Made by a program: the position numbers and the translations under genes. The notes beneath the pieces were generated by a model that had not been told where the DNA came from, ran no database searches, and saw only the letters and a list, made by a program, of their open reading frames with translations. 64,000 nucleotides of DNA from Schistocephalus solidus (taxonomy: Eukaryota > Platyhelminthes > Cestoda > Diphyllobothriidea > Diphyllobothriidae). Position 1 is the stretch's first letter, and each line of letters begins with the position of its first letter. The stretch is taken from positions 1 through 64,000 of the forward strand of contig WEDG01000303.1 in NCBI GenBank assembly GCA_017591395.1. Direction: 5' to 3'. Positions 34,691-45,998 of this stretch are shown here, piece after piece.

Positions 34691-37600
34691 GTAAATTATT
34701 TTTGGTACTTTATATTCTTTCGCACTCGCTTTTATCTTCCCATCACCCCGAAGTTTCACGCCTGAGATTTGGTAGCTCGGTTGTTACGAGCTTCCCGATA
34801 ATTAATACTTTCTCTTATTAAGCACCCTCTTGTAAACAAGAATGCACGAAATTCAGACAAAGTTTAGGATTTGGACATAATTAGACGGTTATTTTAATTG
34901 GTCAAAGGTTACATAGCAATAACGGGCACTCGAGAATGTTTGGTGGTTAACTTTTGCCCCTGTCGTGAGATTCCTCCTTAAACTACGCACCCTTGATGTT
35001 ATTTGCCAGTCAGGGACATATAATCTACTAGTGAGTGGGTAACACAGAAGATTCTGTAAGAGTAACTTGATGTTACTGTATGAGAAGGGTAAACTCTCAC
35101 CTTCAGTCCTTATTTCATTGCGAGTTTCATCAATTTTAACCGTCTGGGTGAATAATAAGGACATTTTCACCCTTCCAAGCTATCGGGCTTCACAACAAGT
35201 AGTGGAACGAGTAGCAGCCTCGGCTTCAGCAATCAGTATCAATCTGCTTATATTTATTTTTGCTATGATTATTCAGTTATCCTTATCGTTGATTTATCTT
35301 TCTACGATGCGCGCAACGCCCCGAATCCGTGTTTTTTTAAACCATGGCACGCAAGTGCGGTGCTTTTTTCCGCTCAGATTTTGAGTGGGTACCCTAATCC
35401 ATACGATGTTAATTACATGGGGAACCTTATCTCTCACAATCCAATTTAACAAACTGATCATTTCGCAAATCCAGTGGGATCGCTTTTGTGGCATTAATTG
35501 CAAGATCTTAGCTGGATGTCTTCTATTTTCCTACCAAATATCTCGAATAACGTTTAACTACTCGTAGGCACACCAGGAAGCTTTGCGGGTTTTCTGTTCT
35601 CCTTGTCTTGAAAACAAACTCTGATCAGATAATGAAATCTTACAAGCGCTACGTGAAAACGGGTTGTCTTTTATAAAAAAATAACTATATAAAGATCCGA
35701 TAGCTGTTATAGCTTATCGTTTGCATATCTGAAATTGGTTTTCAACTTGCGGTGTCCTTCGCTCAGACATAATTTTGAGTTTTTAGTCCAAACTTACTCA
35801 CCTTCACGGTTCCATTTAAACAGATGGAAAACTGCCAAATAAAAACACCTTTCATTCGTGTTCCCTTCAGGCACCTGTCTTAAAAATGCTGAAGTCAATC
35901 TGATCACACGCACCGAAAAAATAGGACAGGTACATTTTGAGAAGAAAGTGGTTGATAGTAAAACACCCATTAATATGACATTCGTCATACCCGGATCCCG
36001 AGAGGTAACATCAATGTTTTCACTGATTGTCCAACCGTAACAGATAAAAAAAATAAAATGGCGTTTTAATGATGGACCAATCGATGTGGATAACGATGGT
36101 CGTCCGCCGGTTCATTATCTCCTTGAGGAAAATGCCTCCAAAATCACGGTTACACTTGTTTTGGAAGCACCAAGTAAGTCTCATCTGAAAGCTTCTAACA
36201 CCATCTCTTTATAGGGCAGCACTTTATTGGGGAATGGCTGATGGAGTTAAGGACACCGGTGGTAATATAATAAACCAAACCTGCCAACTTACCTGTAAGT
36301 TTCTGTATTTCTACGTTATCACTACTTGATGCGCCTAACTTTCGTAAACCTAACCCAGTTGTCTACAATGTCCCTGTAGGCGAACTGATAAGTTTTACAG
36401 CTAGGTATGCGAAAACTGTGCTGTCTGCGCGTAAAACGTGCACGATTAGCTTTGCCTAATTTTTAAAGAGAAAGTAGATTTGGATCAAGATTTTTAACTG
36501 GATATCACAGAACTTCATTGAGAAGCTATGTATTTTGCCTCTTTTGCTCCGACTGTAATCGCCGATTCCTAGAATGCATACTTCAGGATCTAAAAACAGG
36601 GTTTCATTTAGGTTTTGTGATTCGCCTACTTATGGTTGCGTTCGCATTGGGCTTTGTTCCAAAGTTCCAAACGGGGACGCCATTTCCGTCCTACTCTCAG
36701 GATAAACCGGTATACAGCAATATATTTCTTTTGAGATATAGGAAGCTCAACTTGCGGATTTGTACACAAATCACAGTCCAAGGGGCTCTTAAAGTGCTGT
36801 AAATTTGGCGTTTTAAGATTTCCTTGTGTCTTTGCTAACTTTTTTTTAACTCCCTTTCTTTTTTAATTAATTGTGCTTCACCACCCGCCAGCCCGATCTT
36901 ATCATTCCGATTTCTTAGGTCATGCATAAATCTGCACTCACTGGCAATCATAGCCTTGTTGATTTTTGCAGTTGGCATGGATATGCTGAACACACTCTCA
37001 ACCCACCAAGTAAATGCAAGCTTCGCGGAATCTTCCACTCAGGGAAGCATTTGTTAAATGGAGATTTCGATAGCTTAGGCATGACGCCTCCTTCAAACCT
37101 GAGGCTAAACCAAGGTTTAAGTTGTGTTGCCTATTAAACGGCAACTACTCGATCCGGCAGTGCTACTTTCTTAGAGTTTCGTCAACGTACTTCCTTATTT
37201 TCGGACTGAACCACTATTGAATTACAAAGACAGTCGTAAGAACCGTCCTCGTGACTCAATCAACTAGCCTCTGTAGCTCCCTATGACAAAAACATCCCCG
37301 AAATGAACATATTATCAATTTGTACGATTCATTTCGTCAGCTCCATTCCTCCGCGTCTTTTCTATTACTGCTTTTTTAGCGTCTCGATGGTAGACTGCGT
37401 GGGTCACCGTGATCGAACTTGAGCAATAATTTCACGCAGACCTGTGACAGCAGAAGTATTTTTCAACAAACGGTTTTAGTAAAAACTTTTGAGTCAACTA
37501 AGGCTAACTCTTCCCAATCCTATTGATTATAGATTTTGCTTTTGTGTCAAAAGTAGTTCGCACCTTAGTAAAAGCACGTGGGGTGTGTGAATTACCCTTT

Positions 37601-40600
37601 ATATCGAGTGGTCCAAGCATGAACGCGATTTGCGAGGATGTATATGTTTAAGATTGCTCCTCTTTAGTATTTGAGACCTGAGACATCCATCTGTGCTCTT
37701 TTGCCCCAGAAGACCAAATCAATAGTGTGATTTAAGTATCTTCGTATATTACCAAACTGCATCATCTGGGCTTCGCGTTGACCTATTGGTCGTCTCCAAG
37801 CAGGCGAAATTAAGAGCTGGCGAATAGCTTCCTTTATGCCCCCAAGCCTTGCCATATTTTGCTGTGAATGCCGACGGTTTTGTTCAAGGATAAGTTAATT
37901 TGTTCCACACAAAGGATCATTTTCAGGTGGCATGACCGAACACCCAGTTTTTAACTCGCCTTCAACACAAGAAAAGCATTCACAACTGTACAACTGAAGG
38001 ACCGCTTAGTACGCATGAATCTTGGTCGCGTGTCCTTGGAGGACATCCAAAAGCCGTGGGATCAGCATCGACCTGGGTGACCATGCACTCGTGCTTGATG
38101 CGGCTGCAATCACGTCTGGTCTAGCCGGCCTTTATGATGCCCCGCGCCGTACCTCTTCACGCGTGACGATTCGTGGCCGCAGACCTGAACAGTGCAATCC
38201 ATTCTCTTTGCCAACGATGGAGACCGAATACTTGAGGTCCAAAAAAAACTTCCATGTCTTGACGAACTGCGTCGAGCCAGATTTTGCGTTAACCCCCCCT
38301 GACTCCTCCAATCGAGTACCGGTGCCGGATCGAGAGCAGTATCACTGAACTCATGAGGTGGACGACAAAGAACATACCCAACCACCTCAGTCGTCTTTCT
38401 TGGATATCCTTGTGATGTTGTTGCAGCGACTGCGGACCGTCTTATTTGAGACAAAGTCCGTGTACTTCACTCAAAGGATGGTCTTCAGGCCGCAGGAACT
38501 TGACTTCCAGATATTTAAAACTATCAACTTCTGCAGGCTAACGGTCCTGTCAGATACACAGCTCGAAGACACTTCATTTTCGCATAGATAAACCAATCGG
38601 TTCAGCGTTTTTGTCAACCTGAGACGCGGCATTACAAGTGTGCTAGAAGCGGAACATTGGCAGGTCTATATCAGCATAGCGCTGACAAGTCATTCGACCC
38701 GCTGGGGCACATTCAAACTCTTAGATCTACGGACAGTATCTTCGAGCATCCACTAAATCACAGCGATCGACGTATCGAATATCAGAAAGGATTTATAGAT
38801 CCGGAATTATGCAATTGTTAGGATAGTGAGTGTTGAGCACAGTGGCAAGTTGTAATGGCACATACATGAACTGGTGAACGGTTTTCAGTGCTATAGTGAA
38901 TTCAGCAGATTGAAATGACAGTGGTTTGCTTGTGCGGATGCGCCACAGTACTAGCGCTGATGGAAAACCAAACTTGTACGCATCTGTATAGTAAACTCTC
39001 CCTACCCTCGCACAATAGCTCCACCGCTGGTTCATCGCTTCGAGGAGACCTTCAGAGCGACCGAAGGCTATGAGTTGAAAGCGGTGTGCCGCTCTGCTAG
39101 TGTGCCCCTACCCTCCTCTGCGCGCTGGTTCAAGTTGGACGATTCTCTCAATTTGCAGCCTGTTAACAGCGTGAGTCCTTCATATTCACTTTAAACCCAC
39201 AGGAACCTTCGATGCCTCCAATACCAACTATGCATATTCTACTGACCAAACCCACTTAACTAAGTCCTTACAAGTGGAAAGAAACACCGCTCAGTTCAGG
39301 ATCAAATAGCTTTTCATGTTCGTTTTTTCATGATGCCACCAGCATTACTTTGGCCGACTGTTACCGTGTTTTGCGAGTACATTTTGCATTCAAAATATGC
39401 CAACAGGTTTTTTGACGGGGTAGACCAAAGGAAACCTACATCCTGTCACTGGCCTGTGTTCCATCCGATCTCCGTTTGGCATAAGAAGGTGACTGACGGT
39501 TTCCGGCACTCTTTTCACGTTTGCTAGCGCTCAGCAACCTTTGGGACCGATGCGATTTATGTGCGCATGCACCGGTTGACAAAGTTGCGTGGGTAGATAT
39601 TCGCTCTGAGCAACCGTCGAAGGTATTGTACTTCGACAGCTTTGTCGTTTAGCTCACTGCAGGACAGCTCCACATGACAGCATTTATGGATAATTAGGTG
39701 ATTGCTGTTGTTGTCCAATATTTACGTCGCATTTGTTTTCTTTCTGAACAGTTAGGTTTTTATATCACCAAAATCCTTGTGACAGACGAGGACCTCAGGG
39801 AAATCCATACGAGTGTTTTCTTTCTCCGCCGTAACCTATAGGCCAGGAAAGAAGACTTTAAGATATTGCTGTTGTTGTTGGAGGAGGAGGAGGAGGAGCA
39901 GTGACTCCACCCCTTGCAAGATTGTGTGTGACGCCTAATAGACCACGGCCACTAAACTTGCAGTTTCTCCAGAGATTTCATTGGCGAACTGACTTGTGTC
40001 TGATTCCGCAGTCAGAAATTTGAAAAGTCGAAATAGTCCCTTTCTGTCTGGAATGCCAAGAGGGTCGGCAGTTCGACCGTCGATTTCGACGAGGTCCACC
40101 GTATGCTCCACACCAGGTAATGCAGGGACGGTGACTTGCGCGTGAATTAGTTTTAAGTGATAGTAGCCTTGCGCTGCAGCTACCGCACTCTCTCCTCCAA
40201 GAGGGTAGGACCCTCTTCATTCACCCTGAGATAACCATAGAATCAGTCAGTCTTTTCTTGGGTTATTTCATGCATCCAGTCGATCGTTAATAATGCAGCT
40301 GAGTTCTAATGTACACAAATGTCATGCTTGGTGTTTTCTTGGGCCACTAGCGTCGACAATTTGTTCTGGGCGAGGCTCGCCGTTTTGTAGAAGTTTTGAC
40401 TGCTGGCGCCATCAACCAGCAGTCCTTTGTCCGTTTTCGCGAAATATAAAGATATTATGTCGTTACTCAAATAATTGAATTTCCACACACATGCTTGCAG
40501 CTGTTGAACTGTGTAAGTAATTTGAGAACGCTAGAGATAGCCTGTTACTTGTTTGTATGCTATTTCATACGGCAGTTAATTAAGAAAAACCGCAACATCT

Positions 40601-43600
40601 TTATACAAAGGCAACTCTCTATCCAAACCATTCCTCTAACCGTTGACAGCTTGTAGAATATCCTAGGTAAGTCACAGTCTATAATCAAGACTTACGTTTC
40701 GTAACTCCTACTATTCAGTTATCTTTTAGACGTAATTTTAGTTGTCTTCTACAAAGATCCGTAGGGCATATGGCTGGTCTCTTCGCGATTTTAAGGGATT
40801 AATCGTTAATTTTTGATCGAATATCAAAAGCATGCTATACGCCCTGGCATCAGTATCACCTTCCTGTCCTCTAAATTTCATTTGATTAAACCGAACACTG
40901 GCGGCCTCGGTGGTACTCGAGCCCACGACAGCAATGGCAAGGTTTGAGTACAGCCAACGCTCTAGCTACATGAGCTACGAGGCCCACCAGCAGCCGTAAG
41001 TTTGATCACATTCGAGTTACTTTACCCGTCCAGCCTACTGCCGCCACTTCCAATAGTAAGCCAACTGTCCAAGCAGGATTTCCTAAGAAACCAATCTAGA
41101 ATCCACCAGATGACTACCACGCTCAAATTAGTAGGTGCTTTTGGTTGATTATAATAATTCATTTGATCCAACTATGAAAAACAGCGGTCTCAGTAGGGTT
41201 CGAACCCAAGACAAGAGAAAGGGAGGCTTGCGTACAGGCGGCGGTGTAACCACCTGAACTTCTACATTTGTTTTTGTAGATGCTGCAGTGCGGTACAAAA
41301 CGCCTAGCTTCCCTTCCGCTTTTGTTTAACATAGCGAGTTTAGGCGGCATCCCTTTCATGAGCATGCAAGGCTTCTGCAAAAGTAGCGCTCACCGATGGC
41401 TTTACGGGACATAGTCGTCCCGGTGTGCCTTCTCACTGTGGGTAATGTCATTCTGCCTATAGCATCATTTATTACCTCCGCATTTGCCTCTAGCGCATGC
41501 GTGGGCGGTTAACGTTCGTTCTTGCCGACAATTGCCTGGGCAGCGAAAGATGTCGCACCCATGGGACAATAGGCACAGTGAAGCACTCTAACTGGGATAC
41601 CACTGGGACTGTGAACAGGTGCAGGTGGGGAGGTGGGGGGAGAGGCGAGAGGGAGATACAATTGGCCCTATGTGGCGTTAGCGGTGCTTTTTAACACGAC
41701 ACAGTCAGAAAGCAGGAGTAGATTCCCAAAGCGCCTGGAATATTAGGGCATTTTAGTGCTTTCCCAGTAGAAAACCTTTTCCAACTTGACGCTATTTTCT
41801 TGACTCCTTTTTCGCTGTGCTTCCGCTAATCCTTTCCTCACCTTCCCCCCCTTCATGTGTTCTTCTGGTCTTACGCTCAGGCGCCGGACAGCTATGAAAT
41901 CCCCGGGGACACGCTGCTCTTCGCGGAGGTGCATAAAAGTGATACTGGTATCTACTTCTGCAACGTCACCGGTATCGGTGGAACGGACAGCGCCCCGGCA
42001 TATATCAAAGTCAAGAGTAAGTATCCAACCTCGAGGGCCCTGACTGCCCTTATCGTTTACCACTGTATGCGTGTAGGTGGACGAGGGGGTAGGGGTAGGG
42101 AGATGCCCAGCGCGGAATTCAATTCGCAAGTTGAAGAGCCGTACGCAAACCCAGCTGGTTACCCTAGGAATAATGCGCCTACAAATGTGTGTGTGCCCCC
42201 TAAACGGGCCACCTAGTAAATGCGTTGGACCAACACGGGGGCCACATCAGGGCACGGCAGGCTTTATTCGGGTTGCACTCCCATAACAAATACCGAACAG
42301 GGGGCAAGTGGTGGCACGCCCAGGGGCGGCTCTGGCCGCGCCAGCCACCTGCGTCTTCTGAAAAATCACTGCTTAGTCCATGGCGTCGCGGCCTTGTCAC
42401 TCAGAGAAGATTAACTGCATATTGAACCTCATGATCTACCAGCATAACTTAAAGGACCCAAGAAACCGATGACCGAAGTCGTCGATTGGAGCCCACTTCT
42501 CGGTGAGTGTGTTCCGGTTATGTACTGTGCTGCATACTAAGGTTACAGACTTCGACTAGAGGGTCGTAGATGTGGGTGGCACGCGTAGACGAAATTAGCT
42601 ACCGGTCAGTCATTGCGCTCACCTCAAATCCACTTGATTCTATCGTCCATTTGGAACACTGTAAATGTGAGAAGAGAAACTATGCATGATGATGCACATT
42701 AAGTTTCTCACTACGACCTATGCTACCTATGTTGCCATTCCTTCCCACGACCCTGGTCGTGATGTGGGTGCTCGCGATGAATGAACTCCGAAAATAGATC
42801 TGAACTAAAGGAGAGACACAAGAACGTAATGCAGCCTGGGATACTATGTGAACACATCAAGCCGAGTTACATCCTCTTTGTCGCGTTCTCACTTTAAAGG
42901 TGTAATCCAGTGCTGCTCGCTTCTCATTCGGATCCCAAAAAGTGCTGTAGCAGGCGAGCTATAACCAGGAAAGATGTCATTGAAGCATCTGCATACAAGA
43001 AGGCCCGTCAATCCTGCGGCTGACCTAGGCAAATCGGTTATCTATAAGATAGTCTCAAATCGAAATCCTATTGCATCGTGTCGGGAGGTGCGAGCCGTTT
43101 GGGACGCCGGACGTGAGAGTCCTCTGCGTTTTCTATCCGAGGCGCTTTTTAAATATTATGACACGATAAGAGTCATCGTGTGAGAAGCCGCTGACTGACG
43201 AGGTAACCTGGTCCGTCCCCGCACTGACGATTGAATCACATTGGCTGGTTCGCAGGTTAGCGTTCACCGAAGCTCTTTTTGTTGAAAGCTCCCAGTGTTG
43301 TATGTGCATGTAGAGAGTGGCACATGCGTGGTACGCTGGTGTGGATTGAGTCAGTCGTTCTAACTCTGTCCTTGGACCTGAACAGTGATTTGGATGCTGG
43401 AAACGGCTCCTGCTCTCAATTGATTCACGCATCCTAGGAATAGTGCTATCTTTCGCACTGAGCATCATATACAAGCTATGGCCTTGCTCACAGACAGATG
43501 ACAGCCAGATGAGCCCAGAACATGCCATAATAACCAAATTTCTCGTTCTACTCATTACAATGGTCTTCAAGGACATTGCCTATTGCCCGAAAATATTCTC

Positions 43601-45998
43601 AAATAGGTGCTCGCTTGACACTGTACTCGAAAATGATGTGCCTTGCAAAGCTACGGCCAGATTTCTGTCATAAACCTGTGACGGCCTGTATACTTCCAGG
43701 TCCATTAGGATTCACCCCTTCATCACCCATCACCTACTTTTAACTCTTTCTCTTAGCTTAAACGACTTTTACCTTCAGAAACGGCTCTTGCAGTTTTTCT
43801 CCTTTCCATCGCGTAGTTTCCGATTTCTCCCAAGTAAATTGTTATGTTACTGAAGACAGAGGAAGAGAGTGAATCGTCGTCTCGAGGTGTATTGATTTAA
43901 GGCGGGAAACACTGTCTTCCCCGGAATGCGTTCCTCTTCGAATTAGTAACCTACCTGCCTTGTTAACAGGAACCGTATCACGTGCCTATAACAAGAGTAT
44001 GAGGCCACTTTGATTTGCTGTAAGCCACTGTGCTGTCACCAGGCCACTCATATACCCTGCCTGTGAGTGCAGTTACCGATTTTTCACGGCTGCACGGTAC
44101 TTTCATCACCGGAAGGATCGTCCATTTTCGTCTCCGCCGTTTCCCATTGGGCGCCAGTTTGAACGAGCCAAATGCAGATGAGATCTTGCGCAGTGGTTGG
44201 CTTGACAGATGGCCGCCGTCCCTTGCGTGACACGCATTTGGTCTGACGCAGCAGCGTCGTCCGCCGTGTATGAGTGTATGCCAAAGTTATGCACAACAGC
44301 GATAGACGTCTCTCTCTTTACTCGCGTGTTACCTCACTGATGACTAAAGTAGTAATTGCACGCAATCATACTCTTGCTTCTGCCCACGATAAAAGCTCCT
44401 TCCTTGTCCAGGTCGTTTGGCTGCCCTCTGGCCGTTCATCGGTATCCTGGCCGAACTCATAATCCTGTTGCTGACCATCATAATTTATGAGCGGCATAAG
44501 GCAGCGAAAGACAAGAAAGCCGCCGAAGACTTCCCCCTGCTGGGCAGTCAGGTTAACGCTGGCGGAGACGCCAAGGCCTCACCCTCCCACAGGTGAGGTC
44601 TTTTGCCAACCTGGACCACTTCCGTCCCTTGGGTTGCAGCCACCTGTCTGGCGTCCGGGCTCTCTCTTTCTCTCTGTCTCTCTTGTGTCACCAACCCATT
44701 ATTGTTTTCTTTGTACGTAAGTGTGGTTCATTCAACCAGGAAAACAGCTTTGCAGTGAGTGGCACTAACCTAGTTTGTTCAGCGGTTGCTGTGCTGTTTG
44801 GCGCCCTTACACAACCCCTATCCGTCGATGCAGCGACAGTAGCCCACCACCACCATTGGAACTCATAAAGCCTGCTGACTGCTGTTTTGAAGTGGAAGGA
44901 TTTACCGGGGCCTACCTCTGCTCTGCCCTAGGCAAGCACAATTTGCTAAATATAAAATTAACCTGGAAAACGCTTTGCAGTGAGAATTTAACTGTCCGTC
45001 TTGCAAAGGCGCTTAGTTTTGGTCATCAACATCTGCAGGGCATTGTGCAAACAATTTGCAATCTCTTAAAATAGGGCCATCAAATTCAAAAGCCTTCAAT
45101 TTCTTCTGAATATCCAAATTGTTGGACTTCCGATGTCCCAGCGGTAGGAAGGTTTCCTGAAATTGTCCGGCTGTTTTTCGATATGAAGTTGGCCGGCGTA
45201 AGTGTTGCTTGTGTTGTAGTTGAGAGCAGTTCTATGCGTAATAGGTCTGGTTATTCACTCCTCGTAGGCAAACCAAGGTAATAAGGGAAAAAAACTGAAG
45301 ACTCCTAAAATCTGCTCTGTCCCCGTTTCGTTGACCTGTTCAACGTACCACCTCTAACGACTATAGATCGTACCAGCTCTATTCCTCTTCTTCAAGCACT
45401 CAACCCAGTCTCCTCCCGATCATTTCATCTGACCCTGGGCTCTTGTTGACAGCGTGGAAGCCTCCTTTATAAACATGTTCGGTAAGGATTGCCTATATGG
45501 CCCCCTGAACAGGACACGGGAATAGGAACGTTGGCAATGCGCATAATTCTAAGCAGAGCTAATATTCCCATTTTCTACCCCTAACACTAGTCCTACCATA
45601 AACCGCAATCCTGGCCCTATTCTTAATTCTTCCCAAAAGTCTAAAATTACAATAAGCACTAGCCCTAAACGTGTCTTTTATCCTAATTTCCTTGGCATTT
45701 GGGGCAAAGCCACATGTATTGCAGCTGGTTTCTATTCTAATGGCCTGTTTATGGTCATCATCAGACACCCCTCCCCCTAGGCTCTTATCCGTATTTGGAA
45801 GTTGTGTTTTCGCTGTTTTGCTGTGCGTGTGTCGGTTTAATCTCTTTTGCATGCTCTTGCGCTCACCTGTCTCCTTGCGCCACTTGGTAGTCTTCGCTGC
45901 CTAACACCGCGGCTTCATTAGGCTGCGTTTTACTTCGGCAGACAGTCTCCCTGACTGTTTATGTATTTCAATTTTTCAGTTCGGCTGTGAAAGTGTGA
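34633..45998 (+). CDS. Basigin/neuroplastin-like Ig-superfamily membrane protein, nine-exon model
   Basis: Predicted type I plasma-membrane glycoprotein. In animals this family chaperones monocarboxylate transporters. Joined exons: 34633-34690, 35871-36004, 36044-36173, 36220-36294, 36359-36404, 39407-39488, 41881-42016, 44412-44592, 45980-45998 (861 nt, 286 codons plus stop); all junctions are GT-AG and in phase. Residues 1-18: signal peptide. About 20-132: Ig1, degenerate, with Cys22 and Cys129 but no classical Cys pair. About 135-219: Ig2 with Cys161, Trp172 and Cys202 (DTGIYFC). Residues 223-246: transmembrane helix beginning LAALWPFIGILAEL, with the family's buried Glu at 235, then a basic stop-transfer ERHK. 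NxT/S sequons lie at Asn54, Asn126 and Asn203. The transmembrane/Ig2 identification is strong; exon 5 and the left edge of exon 6 are less sure, and exon 9 is tentative. A possible AATAAA is at 46769. Confidence 0.8.
35871..36004 (+). CDS. basigin-like exon 2, Ig1 N-terminal strands
   Basis: The acceptor TTCCCTTCAG is strong. The exon begins with Cys22 (STCLKNAEVNLI) and ends IPGSRE before donor GTAACA. It contains the sequon NMT at Asn54. The intron that follows is 39 bp. Confidence 0.75.
36044..36173 (+). CDS. basigin-like exon 3, Ig1 middle
   Basis: It encodes IKKIKWRFNDGPIDVDNDG through the E strand KITVTLVLEAP. Trp70 is the Ig core tryptophan. The donor CAA|GTAAGT is a near-perfect match. 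It carries a second sequon, NAS. Confidence 0.8.
36220..36294 (+). CDS. basigin-like exon 4, Ig1 C-terminal strands
   Basis: It encodes TLYWGMADGVKDTGG then NIINQTCQLT, with Cys129. The acceptor GGCAG|C keeps the frame open to the strong donor CCT|GTAAGT. The alternative acceptor five bases upstream (TATAG) leads to a stop at 36268. The intron before it is 46 bp. Confidence 0.65.
36359..36404 (+). CDS. basigin-like exon 5, linker and start of Ig2
   Basis: It encodes FVYNVPVGELISFTAR across the junctions. The acceptor is CTAACCCAG and the donor CTAG|GTATGC. It is supported by phase agreement on both sides and an Ig A-strand-like pattern; there is no independent evidence. Confidence 0.55.
36405..38084 (+). 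other. intron 5, left part, no recognised feature
   Basis: Apart from scattered short frames (for example minus 37855-37664, 63 codons, no motif) I see nothing supportable here. Confidence 0.4.
38085..38610 (-). mobile_element. LINE relic, RT C-terminal region, in basigin intron 6-upstream
   Basis: The minus strand, read across frameshifts, gives VDSFKYLEVKF, HHKDIQERRLRWLG, RKIWLDAVRQDMEV and EWIALFRSAATNRHA. These follow the order of the post-palm region of LINE reverse transcriptases (LG-x-RW-x-GH, then GG-x-KTW-x-x-x-V). It is interrupted by stops and belongs to a family distinct from A-F. It lies within the large intron between exons 5 and 6. Confidence 0.55.
39407..39488 (+). CDS. basigin-like exon 6, Ig2 B and C strands
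   Basis: It encodes FFDGVDQRKPTSCHW then PVFHPISVWHKK. Cys161 and Trp172 have Ig spacing, and the stretch from Trp172 through exon 7 to Cys202 is 31 residues, as expected for a basigin C2-type domain. The donor is AAG|GTGACT. The acceptor at 39406 is chosen over one at 39430; both give the same phase, so the left edge is uncertain. Confidence 0.65.
40066..40196 (-). mobile_element. SINE-1, 131-bp 5'-truncated copy with 10-bp target duplication
   Basis: The flanks CCAAGAGGGT at 40056-40065 and 40197-40206 are a perfect direct repeat. The insert contains only the left third of SINE-1 (AGTTCGACCGTCGATTTCGA to GCTACCGCACTCTCTCCT). This fixes the left end as the retained 3' end and shows the truncation happened at insertion. 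It lies inside the basigin intron between exons 6 and 7. Confidence 0.82.
40896..40986 (-). repeat. tRNA-like sequence with paired acceptor stem
   Basis: The minus strand begins GGCCTCGTAGCTCATGTAGC and ends ACCACCGAGGCC: the seven outer bases GGCCTCG and CGAGGCC pair perfectly. The D-arm (GCTC...GAGC) and T-arm (GTGGGCTCGAGTACCAC) are recognisable. The anticodon region is too long and irregular for a normal tRNA. It is probably a SINE head or intron-bearing pseudogene. Confidence 0.45.
41184..41275 (-). repeat. tRNA-like sequence
   Basis: The minus strand carries a perfect B-box GGGTTCGAACCC (41193-41204) and a possible A-box AGTTCAGGTGGTTACACC upstream. The acceptor stem does not close. 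It is probably another SINE head within the basigin intron. Confidence 0.4.
41881..42016 (+). CDS. basigin-like exon 7, Ig2 E-G strands
   Basis: The exon encodes APDSYEIPGDTLLFAEV, HKSDTGIYFCNVT and the G strand APAYIKVK. It holds the hallmark DxGxYxC with Cys202 and a sequon directly after it (NVT). The acceptor CTTACGCTCAG and donor AAGA|GTAAGT are strong. This and exon 8 are the most secure parts of the gene. Confidence 0.9.
42188..42360 (+). mobile_element. SINE-1, head half, opposite orientation
   Basis: It starts after a GTGTGTGTGCC run with CCCCTAAACGGGCCACCTAG and the tRNA-like A-box AAATGCGTTGG. A B-box GGGTTGCACTCCC (about 42268-42280) and the SINE-1 middle to GCGCCAGCCACCTGCG follow. 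The 3' half is missing. It lies in the basigin intron between exons 7 and 8, on the same strand as the gene. Confidence 0.72.
42361..44411 (+). other. intron between exons 7 and 8, no recognised feature
   Basis: Short open frames on both strands show no motif, and no repeat was recognised. It is taken as intron sequence. Confidence 0.45.
44412..44592 (+). CDS. basigin-like exon 8, transmembrane helix and cytoplasmic tail
   Basis: It encodes SRLAALWPFIGILAELII, then LLLTIIIYERHKAAKDKKAA and an acidic/serine-rich tail. The transmembrane segment closely resembles those of basigin and neuroplastin, including the mid-membrane Glu that contacts transporter partners. It ends at donor CACAG|GTGAGG. 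If this donor is skipped, a TGA at 44594 ends the protein after SPSHR. Confidence 0.9.

Noticed and set aside
36215..36270. Apparent frameshift in basigin-like exon 4
   Set aside because: Using acceptor TATAG gives QHFIGEWLMEL and then a stop at 36268. The acceptor GGCAG five bases on keeps the frame open to a strong donor, so no frameshift is needed.
37664..37855. 63-codon minus frame MARLGGIKEAIRQLL
   Set aside because: Codon pattern is plausible, but no family is recognised and it lies in a host intron near a LINE relic.
45570..45690. Telomere-like CCTAA words
   Set aside because: The words are scattered and irregular, not a tandem telomeric array.
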